Positions 8,631 to 17,171 of a stretch of 64,000 bases of DNA are shown here, piece after piece. The stretch's first letter is position 1; each line of letters starts with the position of its first letter. The notes below the pieces were generated by a model. It ran no database searches and was not told where the DNA came from. It saw nothing but the letters and a program-made list of their open reading frames with translations. The position numbers and the translations under genes are program-made. Origin of the DNA: Microbacterium allomyrinae (GTDB lineage: Bacteria; Actinomycetota; Actinomycetes; Actinomycetales; Microbacteriaceae); the NCBI RefSeq assembly GCF_020682705.1, contig NZ_JAGTTN010000007.1, forward strand, positions 1-64,000, read 5' to 3'.

Positions 8631-10295
8631 TCAGACCACGGGATGGATCGGCCGGAGCGGGTCGGATGCCGGTGTCTCGTTCTCGGGGTACGGCACCGGC
8701 CAGTGCGGCTCGGGCACCGGCCAGCCGGCCGCGCGCAACGCACGACGGGCCAGTTCCCGGGCGGAGTACGGTGTGCGCACGCCCCGGATGTCACGGTAAT
8801 CCTGGTGGCCGGGACCTGCCCAGAGGATGGCGTCACCCTCGCCGACGAGTGCGACCGCCTCGATGATCGCGCGCTCCGGCGGTGAGAACTCCAGGATCTC
8901 TGCGTCGGGCTGCGCGCGCCGGGCACCCTCGAGAAGGGTCGCGCGGATCGCGTCGGGGTCCTCGTGGCGCGGGTGGTGATCGGTGATGACGAGGATGTCG
9001 CTGCCCACGACGGCGGTACGGCCCATGTCATGGCGCTTGGTCGCGTCGCGGTCGCCGTCGGCGCCGAACAGCATCACGACCTTGCCCGGGGTGACGCGGC
9101 GCACCGCGGCCAGCGTCTTCTCGAAGGCGTCGGGGGAGTGCCCGAAGTCGACGTACACGGCGGGGCCGGTCTCACCCGAGACGAGCTCGGTGCGACCGGG
9201 CAGGTATGCCTCGATGCGCGATCCGTCGAGCGCTGACACGAGACGCTCCCACGCGTACCCGCCCTCGAGGATCATGACGATCGCGAGGCCCGCGTTCGCG
9301 GCCATGTGGCGGCCGATCACGGGAACGAGCGTGGTGAGGGTGCGGCCGTCGCGGGCGGTCAGGCGGAACTCGGTGCCGATCTGGCGCTCATCGAGGATCT
9401 CGACCACCCAGTCGGCGTCGGCCGCGGCGACCGGATCGGAAGCGAGCGAGGGCGTGCCCACGGTCACCGTGGGAACCTGGCTGCGCGCCACGACCTCGGC
9501 GCCCTGCTCCGAGTCGATGCACACCACCGCGCGGCGGGATCGATCGGGAAGGAAGAGGGGGAGCTTCGCCTCGAAGTACTCGCGCATGTCGGCGTAGTCG
9601 TCGAGGTGGTCGTGGGTGAGGTTCGTGAAACCGGCGACGTCGAACATGATGCCGTCGACACGGCGGCGGCTGAGGGCCTGGGCGCTCACCTCGACGGCGA
9701 CGGCTTCGACGCCGCGCTCGCGCATGAGAGCGAGGAGCGCATGCATCTCGTACGCCTCGGGGGTGGTCAGCCGCGACACGATCACCTGGCCGGCGATGTG
9801 ACGCTCGGCTGTCGAGGACAGACCGGTCTTCGCTCCGAGCTGGCCGAGAATTCCCTCGAGCAGGTGCGACACGCTCGTCTTGCCGTTGGTGCCGGTCGTC
9901 GCGAAGAGGATGGGCAGCTGGTCGTCACGACCCGTGCTGTAGACCCACGCCGACAGGTCGCCGAGGGAACCACGGGGGTCGTCGACGAGAATCACCGGGA
10001 GTCCGCTGGCACCCGCGAGGTCTGCGCCGGCGGCATCGGTCACGACGGCGACTGCCCCCTTCTCAGCGGCGGTGCCGGCGAACTCCGCCCCGTGTCGATT
10101 GACGCCGTTCACGGCGACGAACACGTCGCCGGGGCGGAGGTCGGCGGTCGCCAGGGTGATGCCGGTCAGGGTCGCCGTCGACACATCGCCGCGCACATCG
10201 ACCGCGAAAGTCGCGGCCAGGTCGGCGAGCGCATGGGTCGGAGGAGCGTCCGGGCGGAGCACGGGCGGGAGGTTCGAGGGCGCGTCAGTCGGCAT
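8631..10295 (-). CDS. murE: UDP-N-acetylmuramoyl-tripeptide synthetase
   Basis: The 554-aa product is a Mur ligase with the ATP loop TGTNGKTSVSHLLEG, the central motif TNLTHDHLDDY and a C-terminal domain. MurE adds the third stem-peptide amino acid to UDP-MurNAc-L-Ala-D-Glu during cell-wall synthesis. The residue-selection motif, DNPR in diaminopimelate-adding enzymes, reads D439-H-H-P-R443 here. This fits a non-DAP diamino acid such as Lys or ornithine, as in the B-type peptidoglycan of Microbacteriaceae, but the exact substrate is not readable. It is convergent with dxr and isolated from any dcw cluster in view. Confidence 0.93.
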   Translation of the reverse strand: MPTDAPSNLPPVLRPDAPPTHALADLAATFAVDVRGDVSTATLTGITLATADLRPGDVFVAVNGVNRHGAEFAGTAAEKGAVAVVTDAAGADLAGASGLPVILVDDPRGSLGDLSAWVYSTGRDDQLPILFATTGTNGKTSVSHLLEGILGQLGAKTGLSSTAERHIAGQVIVSRLTTPEAYEMHALLALMRERGVEAVAVEVSAQALSRRRVDGIMFDVAGFTNLTHDHLDDYADMREYFEAKLPLFLPDRSRRAVVCIDSEQGAEVVARSQVPTVTVGTPSLASDPVAAADADWVVEILDERQIGTEFRLTARDGRTLTTLVPVIGRHMAANAGLAIVMILEGGYAWERLVSALDGSRIEAYLPGRTELVSGETGPAVYVDFGHSPDAFEKTLAAVRRVTPGKVVMLFGADGDRDATKRHDMGRTAVVGSDILVITDHHPRHEDPDAIRATLLEGARRAQPDAEILEFSPPERAIIEAVALVGEGDAILWAGPGHQDYRDIRGVRTPYSARELARRALRAAGWPVPEPHWPVPYPENETPASDPLRPIHPVV

Positions 10296-10396
10296 GGCTC
10301 ATCCATCCTCTCATCCGGCGCGCGCGGGGGCCGATCCTTCCGCGCGAAGCCCGAGACGCAATGGTCGGACGTCGACTCGGTCCGCACGATCCCGGT

Positions 10397-10455
10397 CGCT
10401 GTGCCCGCTCGCTCAACGGTCCGGACCTCCGGCCGTCGAGCGAGCGAGCACAGCG
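10397..10455 (-). terminator. Long imperfect hairpin downstream of ycnI
   Basis: CGCTGTGC at 10397-10404 pairs with GCACAGCG at 10448-10455, and the inner GCTCGCTC and ACGG blocks pair with GAGCGAGC and CCGT, leaving a loop of about 13 nt. It lies in the 178-bp gap after ycnI and before murE, both on the minus strand, and would terminate the ycnI transcript. The rest of that gap shows nothing else recognisable. Confidence 0.6.
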
Positions 10456-10473
10456 ATGCGCGGTGCGATCGTG

Positions 10474-11181
10474 TCAGGCCTTGCGGCGTCCCCTCACGAG
10501 CACGACGACGAGCGCGGCGATGCCCGCGACGAGACCACCAGCGGCGAGCCACCGCGCGACGGGGTCGGCCTCGGTCGCCGTCGCGGCGCCTGCGTCGGAT
10601 GCGGCGGCTGCGTCGTCGGCGGCCGCCGTCTCGTCGTGACCGTGCGCGTCGCTCTCGGCCTCATCCACAGGGTCACCGACCTCGACCACGGGAGCGGGGG
10701 CTTCGAGATCGTGCGCATCCTGGCCGTCCTCGGCGACCTGGGTCCACGCGGTCTCGCCGGTCACGCAGATCTGGGTCACGGGAAAGGCGAGCGAGGTCCC
10801 GGCGGCGGATTCGTCGAAGAGCACGTCCATCGAGACGGTGGCCTTGAGTCCATCGTCGATCGGCGCATCGGCTGTGAACACGACGCGTGTCGGCACACCG
10901 TCGGCTGCGGCCTCGCGGTCGATGGTCCAGCCGCCCTGCACGATGGGCGTCGCGTTTCCGACGCCTTCAGGGATGTCGATCGCGAGTGCCGCGGTGGGTG
11001 ATCCGTCGCAGCCGTGAGAGAACGCGAAGGTGAGCGTTTCGGTGCTGCCCGCGGAGGCCGTGCCCGGGTCGACATGGACGTGCGCGGAAGCGGCGAGCGG
11101 GGCACCGACCGCCAGGGCGAGGCCGGCGACCGAGCCCAGCACGAGGGTGCGAGGGCGGGAGAGGGGAGAACGGGTGGTCAT
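10474..11181 (-). CDS. YcnI-type (DUF1775) copper-binding membrane protein
   Basis: The 235-aa product has a signal peptide (1-33) whose cleavage after ASA would leave His34 as the new N-terminus, followed by HVDPGTASAGS. This fits the DUF1775/YcnI family, where an N-terminal His and a Glu form a mono-histidine brace for Cu(II). The domain runs to about residue 165, followed by an Ala/Asp/His-rich linker with DAHGHDE, one transmembrane helix (about 208-228) and a short Arg/Lys-rich cytoplasmic tail. It is therefore an anchored extracytoplasmic copper chaperone candidate. The start has GAAAGAAG just upstream. A His-bearing membrane protein gene lies upstream on the same strand. Confidence 0.88.
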   Translation of the reverse strand: MTTRSPLSRPRTLVLGSVAGLALAVGAPLAASAHVHVDPGTASAGSTETLTFAFSHGCDGSPTAALAIDIPEGVGNATPIVQGGWTIDREAAADGVPTRVVFTADAPIDDGLKATVSMDVLFDESAAGTSLAFPVTQICVTGETAWTQVAEDGQDAHDLEAPAPVVEVGDPVDEAESDAHGHDETAAADDAAAASDAGAATATEADPVARWLAAGGLVAGIAALVVVLVRGRRKA

Positions 11182-11380
11182 GAGAACTTCTTTCGTCTGG
11201 GTGCGCGCGAGGGCGGAGCCGTCGCTCAGCGCGAATGCAGGGACACCGATCGTGCTCGACCACCGCAGGACCGAGCGTGCTGCTCAACAGCCGCGAGCGT
11301 GTGCTCGGGGATCGGGAGCGCATGCCCGAGCCCGGGAGCATGCTCAGCGCGGGGAGGATCGATCGGGATGCGAGTGCGGC

Positions 11381-11962
11381 TCAGAGCGCCGCGACGAAGG
11401 CAGGCGGTCCGCGCCGCGAGATACCCGAGAGGATGAACCCCGCCGGGTGCGGGTCTGGCGAGGTGCGCGCTGCGACGAGGAGCGGGACAGCCGGGCGCGG
11501 TGCGAACGACTGCGCGCGCGAGAGCAAGGAACGGATGCCTCTGCCCAGGGCCCGCAGCATCCGCTCGCCGCTGTAGAGCGCGAGGACGGTCGCCGCTGCC
11601 GCGAGGAGGTGGCCCGCCATCATCGGCGCATCCGGAAGGACGACACCTGCCAGGCCACTGCCGAGGCTGGCGAAGTGATGGCCGTGCAGGGATCCCACAG
11701 CCGCCGGGTCGGCGCCGGCGGTGAACGCGAAGGCAGCATGGAAGAGGGCCTGGCTCGCCAGCACCGTCGCGCTGATCCGCCACACGGCCAGACGCCGCCC
11801 GATCAATGCCACGGCGAAGGGTGCGGCGAGGATGCCGACCACGGCGACCATCGCGGGGGAGGGGGCGCCTCCGCCCGCGAGCGTGTGCGCGGTCGCGGCG
11901 GCGATCGTGGCCACCCACGCGGCCGCAACGCCTCGCAGGGCGCGCATGTGGCGTGTGGTCAC
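11381..11962 (-). CDS. Putative membrane protein, possible copper-handling partner of YcnI
   Basis: The 193-aa product has about four hydrophobic segments (roughly residues 8-30, 37-58, 62-83 and 113-132) and a basic C-terminal tail. It carries scattered His residues, notably SLHGHHF in the outside loop. I do not recognise a named family. The start is GTG 11962, with a strong GGAGGAGGA just upstream; the ATG 15 nt downstream is an alternative. The next gene on this strand is ycnI, 199 bp further on, and that gap contains no convincing gene or promoter. Position and histidines suggest a role in copper import or delivery, but this is inference only. Confidence 0.6.
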   Translation of the reverse strand: MTTRHMRALRGVAAAWVATIAAATAHTLAGGGAPSPAMVAVVGILAAPFAVALIGRRLAVWRISATVLASQALFHAAFAFTAGADPAAVGSLHGHHFASLGSGLAGVVLPDAPMMAGHLLAAAATVLALYSGERMLRALGRGIRSLLSRAQSFAPRPAVPLLVAARTSPDPHPAGFILSGISRRGPPAFVAAL

Positions 11963-12048
11963 GAGTCCTCCTCCTCGAGAGCCTAGGGGACACGGCAGAC
12001 GTCACCGGTCACGGCCAATTCGTAGGTGGACGCGGGTACCGTGAGCGT

Positions 12049-13380
12049 GTGGAAGTTCTCGCATTCGTCATCGGCGTCGTCCTGCTGGTCGTAGGCCTCG
12101 CCGTGTCGATCGCGCTGCACGAGCTGGGGCACCTGTGGCCCGCCAAGAAGTTCGGTGTGCGCGTCGGGCAGTACATGATCGGCTTCGGTCCGACCCTCTG
12201 GTCGCGGCGCAGGGGCGAGACGGAGTACGGCGTCAAGGCGATCCCGCTGGGCGGATACATCTCGATGGCGGGCATGTACCCGCCGTCCCCCCGGGAGCGC
12301 GAGCGTGCGGCCGCGGCATCCTCATCGGGCGCGGCAGCTCGCTCCGGCCGCGCCGGCGGCGGGTTCTTCGCCACAATGGTGCAGGACGCGCGCTCGGCCA
12401 ATGACGAGACCGTCCACGGCGACGACGACCAGCGTGTCTTCTACAAGCTCCCCGTCTACCAGCGCATCATCGTGATGCTCGGTGGCCCCGTCATGAACCT
12501 GCTGTTCGCGATCGTGCTGTTCGCGATCCTGCTCACCGGCATCGGCGTGCAGACCGCGACGACGACGGTGTCGGAGCTCTCGGAGTGCGTCCCCGCATCG
12601 GGCGCGAGCGAGTGCGCACCTTCCGATCCGGCTGCCCCCGCTGCCGCCGCAGGCGTGCTCGCCGGCGACACCATCCTCTCGGTGGACGGCCAGGAAGTGG
12701 CGGACTTCGCCGAGGCATCCGCCATCATCCAGGAGTCTCCGGGCGAACAGCTCACGCTGGTGGTGGAACGCGACGGCGCACAGCAGACACTCACCGTGAC
12801 GGCCGCACGGCGCGAGACGACCGTGACGGCGGCGGACGGTTCGACCACGACGGCAGAGATCGGATTCCTCGGGATCTCGCCCACGTCCGAGTACGTGCGG
12901 CAGCCGATCTGGGCGGGCCCGCAGGCCGCGTTCGAGAACGTCGGCGCGGTCGCCGCGATCATCTGGCAGCTGCCGGTGAAGGTGGCGGACACAGCCGTGA
13001 CGCTCGTCACGGGCGGTGAGCGGGACCCGAACGGTCCGCTCAGCATCGTCGGAGCCGGGCGCCTGTCGGGAGAGGTGGCGGCGACGGATGCCCCGATCCT
13101 CAACCGCGTCGCCGGGTTCGTGTCTCTGCTCGCGTCGCTGAACATCGCACTGTTCGTCTTCAACCTGATTCCGCTCTTGCCGCTGGACGGCGGCCACATC
13201 GCGGTCGCGCTCTGGGACGGCCTCAAGCGCGCGTGGGCCAAGCTGTTCCGGCTGCCGCCCCCCAAGCCCGTCGACGCGACCAAGCTCGTACCTGTCACCT
13301 TCATCGTCGTGATCGCGCTGTTCGCGATGGGCGCGATCCTGATCCTCGCGGACATCTTCAACCCGGTCTCGCTGCTCTGA
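12049..13380 (+). CDS. RseP/Rip1-type site-2 intramembrane metalloprotease
   Basis: The 443-aa product is an M50 protease: HELGH (His24, Glu25, His28) in the first transmembrane segment binds zinc, a PDZ domain lies in the middle (about 190-290), and PLLPLDGGHI near residue 378 supplies the third zinc ligand. Relatives cut anti-sigma factors and other membrane proteins within the bilayer. A Ser/Ala/Arg-rich insertion (about 85-110) follows the GGYISMAGM motif. GTG 12049 is chosen because TACCGT (12037-12042) ends exactly 6 nt upstream, so the mRNA is probably leaderless. It lies between the ycnI locus and the DGPF/ECF42 pair; no anti-sigma factor is adjacent. Confidence 0.93.
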   Translation: MEVLAFVIGVVLLVVGLAVSIALHELGHLWPAKKFGVRVGQYMIGFGPTLWSRRRGETEYGVKAIPLGGYISMAGMYPPSPRERERAAAASSSGAAARSGRAGGGFFATMVQDARSANDETVHGDDDQRVFYKLPVYQRIIVMLGGPVMNLLFAIVLFAILLTGIGVQTATTTVSELSECVPASGASECAPSDPAAPAAAAGVLAGDTILSVDGQEVADFAEASAIIQESPGEQLTLVVERDGAQQTLTVTAARRETTVTAADGSTTTAEIGFLGISPTSEYVRQPIWAGPQAAFENVGAVAAIIWQLPVKVADTAVTLVTGGERDPNGPLSIVGAGRLSGEVAATDAPILNRVAGFVSLLASLNIALFVFNLIPLLPLDGGHIAVALWDGLKRAWAKLFRLPPPKPVDATKLVPVTFIVVIALFAMGAILILADIFNPVSLL

Positions 13381-13399
13381 CGACCGAATCCGGTCCGGC

Positions 13400-13426
13400 T
13401 GTCGAAATCGGGCTTGTCCGTTCGCT
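13400..13426 (+). promoter_or_regulatory. Candidate ECF42-dependent promoter
   Basis: TGTCGA (13400-13405) matches the -35 sequence I recall for ECF42-type sigma factors, followed after 17 nt by CGCT (13423-13426), a loose match to a CG-containing -10. It sits 40-66 nt before the DGPF gene, where autoregulation of the DGPF/sigma pair would be expected. This is a by-eye match. Confidence 0.45.
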
Positions 13427-13465
13427 GTGGGAATGAAACGGTTCCACTGACGAAAGGACCCTGCC

Positions 13466-13834
13466 GTGAAATACGTGATCATGTTCACCTCGACGCCAGA
13501 ACTCGATGCCGCGGTCCCGCCCGAGCGCGCGCAGGAGGTGTACGGGCGGATCTACGAGTGGTTCGGCACCCACGCCGACAAGATCGACGACTCGGGTGCA
13601 GAGCTGCATCCCGTCACCACGGCGACGACCGTTCGCTCCGGTGATGACGGACCTGTCGTCGTGGACGGGCCCTTCTCCGAGGCCAAAGAGGTGATCGGAG
13701 GATTCAGCGTCATCGACGTTCCTGACCTCGACGCCGCGATCGCGATGGTGAAGACCTGGCCATCGCTCGAACTTCCCGGGGTCTCCGTCGAGATCCGGCC
13801 GATGGTCGTCGACTACAGCCAGTTCGAGCAGTGA
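13466..13834 (+). CDS. YCII-related DGPF protein, partner of ECF42 sigma factor
   Basis: The 122-aa product is a single YCII-related domain with the diagnostic VVDGPF motif (residues 64-70) and the N-terminal MKYVIMFTS strand. DGPF proteins are small dimeric alpha/beta proteins of unknown chemistry and are strongly linked in genomes to ECF42 sigma factors. The GTG start has AAAGGA about 8 nt upstream. The stop TGA overlaps the GTG of the sigma gene by 4 nt (GTGA), so the two are translationally coupled. Confidence 0.9.
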   Translation: MKYVIMFTSTPELDAAVPPERAQEVYGRIYEWFGTHADKIDDSGAELHPVTTATTVRSGDDGPVVVDGPFSEAKEVIGGFSVIDVPDLDAAIAMVKTWPSLELPGVSVEIRPMVVDYSQFEQ

Positions 13835-15081
13835 GCTATTCGGATGCCGCGGCCCCGCGTGACGAGCGCCCCGGCGCCGCGGCATCCGATCGCTCGCTCG
13901 CCGAGGTCGTGCGAGAGGAGTCGGCGCGCATCACGGCGACCCTCACGGCCTCGTTCGGCAGCTTCGATCTCGCCGAGGATGCGGTTGCCGAGGCAGTGGT
14001 CGAGGCCCTGCGGGAATGGCGTGTGCAGGGCGTTCCCCCGAGGCCGGGAGCATGGCTGACCCAGGCGGCTCGGCACAACGCCCTGGATCGGGTGCGCCGC
14101 GAGCGCGTGCTGCGCGACAAGGTCGCCCTGCTGGAGGCCGCCCCGCCGCGCAGTGGCGAGTCGGCGGCGACGACGGACGAGCGTCTGCCGGTGCTGTTCG
14201 GCTGCTGTCACCCGGCGCTCGCCCCCGACGCCCAGCTTGCGCTCACGCTCCGTGCCGTGTGCGGTCTGACCACCGCTCAGATCGCCCGGGTGACCTTCTC
14301 GAGCGAGTCGGCCACCGGCCAGCGCATCTCGCGGGCCAAGCGCAAGATCGCGACCAGCGGCATCCCGCTGCGCGTGCCGGAGGGGCCGGATGCCGCTGCC
14401 CGGCTGGATCTGGTGCTCACCGTCGTATCGGTGATGTACAGCGAGGCGCATCTCTCCGCCGGAGCGGACGCCTCGGCCGATCGCGATCTCGCGGATGACG
14501 CGCTGTGGCTCGCAACCGTCATCGCTTCAGCGATGCCGCGTGAGGCCGAGGCGCTGGGACTGCTGGCCCTGCTGCAGCTGCATCGGTCCCGCGAGCCCGC
14601 CCGGGCGGTCGACGGAGAGCTCGTACTGCTCGACGACCAGGATCGATCTCGCTGGGACGCTCGGCTGATCGCCGGCGCGCACCGGACGCTGGAACGCGCC
14701 GCGATGCTCCGGCGCCCCGGCCGGTGGCAGCTGCACGCCGCCATCGCGGCTTGTCACACCGACGCGGCCGACGCGGCATCGACGGACTGGCTCCAGGTGC
14801 TCACGCTCTACGACATGCTCCTCGCCTACGATCGTTCGCCCGTGGTGCGACTCAATCGCGCCGTGGCCCTCGCCCGCGTCGAGGGTGCCGCCGTCGCGCT
14901 CGCCGAAGTGGACGTGCTCGAGGACCCACTCGCCCGCTCGCACCTGTGGCACGCGGTGCGCGCGGCGCTACTGCGGGACCTCGGCCGCGACGACGAGGCG
15001 CTCGCGGCGGATCTGCGCGCACTCGAGCTCACGGTGAACGAGGCCGAGCGGCGCATCCTCACCGCGCGCGTCGGCCGCTGA
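13831..15081 (+). CDS. ECF RNA polymerase sigma factor, ECF42 group
   Basis: The 416-aa product has sigma region 2 at about 25-95 (FDLAEDAVAEAVVEALREW, then NALDRVRRER) and sigma region 4 at about 130-185 (LTTAQIARVTFSSESATGQRISRAK). A long C-terminal extension of about 220 residues with TPR-like Ala/Leu helices is the hallmark of ECF42, replacing the usual anti-sigma control. The extension ends in LRDLGRDDEALAADLRALEL. Function in this organism is unknown; relatives respond to undefined stress and activate their DGPF genes. The gene is followed by a convergent anthranilate-synthase-type gene after 45 bp. Confidence 0.92.
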   Translation: MSYSDAAAPRDERPGAAASDRSLAEVVREESARITATLTASFGSFDLAEDAVAEAVVEALREWRVQGVPPRPGAWLTQAARHNALDRVRRERVLRDKVALLEAAPPRSGESAATTDERLPVLFGCCHPALAPDAQLALTLRAVCGLTTAQIARVTFSSESATGQRISRAKRKIATSGIPLRVPEGPDAAARLDLVLTVVSVMYSEAHLSAGADASADRDLADDALWLATVIASAMPREAEALGLLALLQLHRSREPARAVDGELVLLDDQDRSRWDARLIAGAHRTLERAAMLRRPGRWQLHAAIAACHTDAADAASTDWLQVLTLYDMLLAYDRSPVVRLNRAVALARVEGAAVALAEVDVLEDPLARSHLWHAVRAALLRDLGRDDEALAADLRALELTVNEAERRILTARVGR

Positions 15082-15126
15082 TCCCATTCACATGCCGGGT
15101 TCGGGCGACTCGGGGTCGGAGTCGCT

Positions 15127-17073
15127 TCAGGCGCCGACGGGGGTGAAGGCGTGCTCGACCAGGCGGTGGAGGGTCGTCATGCCGTCCCGCGACAGGATCG
15201 ACTCGAGGTGGCCCTGCACCGACGCGTAGCCCGGACCGCGGAGCGCGTACACGTCGCCGGAGGCATCCGCCGACACCTCCGTGTCTGCGACGCGAGCGGT
15301 TCCCGCCGGTACCCGCGCCGTGAACGTGTTGTAGAAGCCGATGGATGCCGGCGAGCCGAACACGTCGACCGTCTTCTGCAGTCCCTGATGCGGGGCGTCG
15401 AGCGGGGCGAGGTCGATGCCGAGCGAGTGCGCCAGGATCTGGTGACTCAGGCACACCGCAAGCAGTGCCCGTCCCGAGGATCGGCGCCGTGCCACGATCT
15501 CTCGCATCCGCCGCATGCGAGCGCTCGCCGGGTCACGGGGATCGCCAGGTCCGGGACCGCACACCAGAAGCTCTGTCGCATCGATCTGCTCGTCGGTGAC
15601 CTCGTCCCACGGGGTGATCTCGACTTCGAGACCGAGGTGGCGCAGCTGATGGGCCAGCATCGTGGTGAAACGATCCTCGGCATCGACGACCAGCGCGGAC
15701 CGACCTTCGAACGGGCCGGGCTCAGTGGCGCCCTGCGGCTTCAGCCAGAACTCGGCGAGGCGTGTGTTGCGGGAGGCGAGGAGTGCCGCGATGGCCGGGT
15801 CGTCCGCGAGCCGTCGTGCCTCGGGGGCCGGGGCATCCTCGTCGACGGCAGTGGCGTCGACCGGCGCCGCGGCCGGCTTCGCGGAGCTGTCGCGCGGCAC
15901 GGCGCCGATCGCGCCCAGGACACCGGCCGCTTTGCCGTGGGTCTCGCCCACCTCGCCGTACGGATCGGAGTGGCGCACGAGGGTGGCGCCTACGGGCACG
16001 CGCAGCCGGCCGTCCTGCAGATAGGCGGTGCGGATCAGGATGGGAGCATCGAGATCGTGCGTCGGCTCGTCCGCGCTCGCGCCGACCGACGGGCGCGGGG
16101 TGAACAGCGCAGCCACGCCCGAGTAGTAGCCACGCGGAGTCTCTTCGTGCCGCGTGATGACGGTGCACGCGTTCTGCATCGGCGAACCCGTGACGGTGGG
16201 CGCGAACATCGTCTCGCGCAGGATGTCGCGGGGATCCATGCGGCTGCGCCCCCGCAGCACGTACTCCGTGTGCGTGAGGCGCGACATCTCCTTGAGGTGC
16301 GGCCCCGTGATGCGGCCGCCGTCCGAGCAGACGGCGCTCATCATCTTGAGCTCCTCGTCGACGACCATGAAGAGCTCCTCGGTCTCCTTCGTGGACTCGA
16401 GGAACTCGGTCAGCGTCTCAGACGTGGCGCCGCCCGCAGGATGGCGGAACGTGCCCGAGATGGGGTTCATCGTGACGATGCCGTCCCGCGCGCTGACGTG
16501 CGCCTCGGGGCTCGCGCCGACGGCGACATGGCCGGGCGTGACGACGGCGAACGTCCAGTATGCGCCGCGCTCGTGCTCGAGCAGCGCCCGGAACCACGTG
16601 AGGGCGGCGGTTGCGGCATCGGCTGCCACGCCGGCGGTGAAATCTCGACGGATCACGAAGTTCGCGCCCTCGCCGCGCCCGATCTCGTCGGCGATCACGC
16701 GACGCACGATCTCGGCGTAGTCATCGTCCGCGATGTCGAATCCGGGGTCCGCGAGGGGGATCGGATCGGACGGAAGCTCTTCGAGGGCATCCTCACGGGG
16801 AATGCGGGTGCGTCCCGTGACGACGAGGCATCGCAGCGGCGCGCTGTCGTCGTGACACTCGAATCCGCGTTCGCGCACCTGCCGGAACGGCACGAGCGCG
16901 AGAACCTCGCGCGGCGTGCCCGCGGAATCCGTCAGCGGAATGTCGCCGAGAAGATCGACGTCGATCACGTCGCCGGTGAGCAGCTCGACGGTGGCGCCGT
17001 CGCGGGCGATGAGCGCGAACGGGATGCCGCTCGCAGCGATCTCGCGGAGGGAGGAGTGGAGGTGCCCGGTCAT
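15127..17073 (-). CDS. Anthranilate-synthase-family fusion (PhzE-like), trp-attenuated
   Basis: The 648-aa product fuses a chorismate-binding synthase domain (about 1-420) to a class I glutamine amidotransferase (about 455-640). Synthase motifs include PISGTFRH, DEELKMMSAVC and GSPMQNACTVI; the amidotransferase has the nucleophile in LAVCLSHQ and the His/Glu pair in GHLES. The order and the SPMQNAC motif resemble PhzE (ADIC synthase) more than plain TrpE, but a full trp attenuator immediately upstream shows that the gene answers to tryptophan. No other phenazine genes are in view. The start ATG 17073 is preceded by GAAAGACCGAAGACC, with no standard ribosome site. Product could be anthranilate or ADIC. 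Confidence 0.85.
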   Translation of the reverse strand: MTGHLHSSLREIAASGIPFALIARDGATVELLTGDVIDVDLLGDIPLTDSAGTPREVLALVPFRQVRERGFECHDDSAPLRCLVVTGRTRIPREDALEELPSDPIPLADPGFDIADDDYAEIVRRVIADEIGRGEGANFVIRRDFTAGVAADAATAALTWFRALLEHERGAYWTFAVVTPGHVAVGASPEAHVSARDGIVTMNPISGTFRHPAGGATSETLTEFLESTKETEELFMVVDEELKMMSAVCSDGGRITGPHLKEMSRLTHTEYVLRGRSRMDPRDILRETMFAPTVTGSPMQNACTVITRHEETPRGYYSGVAALFTPRPSVGASADEPTHDLDAPILIRTAYLQDGRLRVPVGATLVRHSDPYGEVGETHGKAAGVLGAIGAVPRDSSAKPAAAPVDATAVDEDAPAPEARRLADDPAIAALLASRNTRLAEFWLKPQGATEPGPFEGRSALVVDAEDRFTTMLAHQLRHLGLEVEITPWDEVTDEQIDATELLVCGPGPGDPRDPASARMRRMREIVARRRSSGRALLAVCLSHQILAHSLGIDLAPLDAPHQGLQKTVDVFGSPASIGFYNTFTARVPAGTARVADTEVSADASGDVYALRGPGYASVQGHLESILSRDGMTTLHRLVEHAFTPVGA

Positions 17074-17110
17074 GGTCTTCGGTCTTTCGTCGTGGGGGCG
17101 GTGTCCCTTC

Positions 17111-17143
17111 ACGAAAAAGAAGACCGCCCCGGGGGCGGTCTTC
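17111..17143 (-). terminator. Attenuator terminator of the trp leader
   Basis: On the minus strand a GC-rich hairpin (GAAGACCGCC at 17143-17134 pairing with GGCGGTCTTC at 17128-17119, small loop) is followed by five Ts, a classic intrinsic terminator. It lies 38 nt before the anthranilate-synthase-type gene and 18 nt after the leader-peptide stop, so termination here would switch that gene off. Confidence 0.9.
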
Positions 17144-17171
17144 GTCGCGCGAACACACCGCCTATGCGGTG
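17134..17171 (-). promoter_or_regulatory. Competing hairpins of the trp attenuator
   Basis: CACCGC (17171-17166) can pair with GCGGTG (17161-17156). Alternatively GGCGGT (17162-17157) can pair with ACCGCC (17139-17134), the 5' arm of the terminator. A ribosome stalled on the Trp codons would mask the first segment and favour the second pairing (read-through). A ribosome reaching the stop codon would mask GGCGGT and let the terminator form. Confidence 0.85.
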
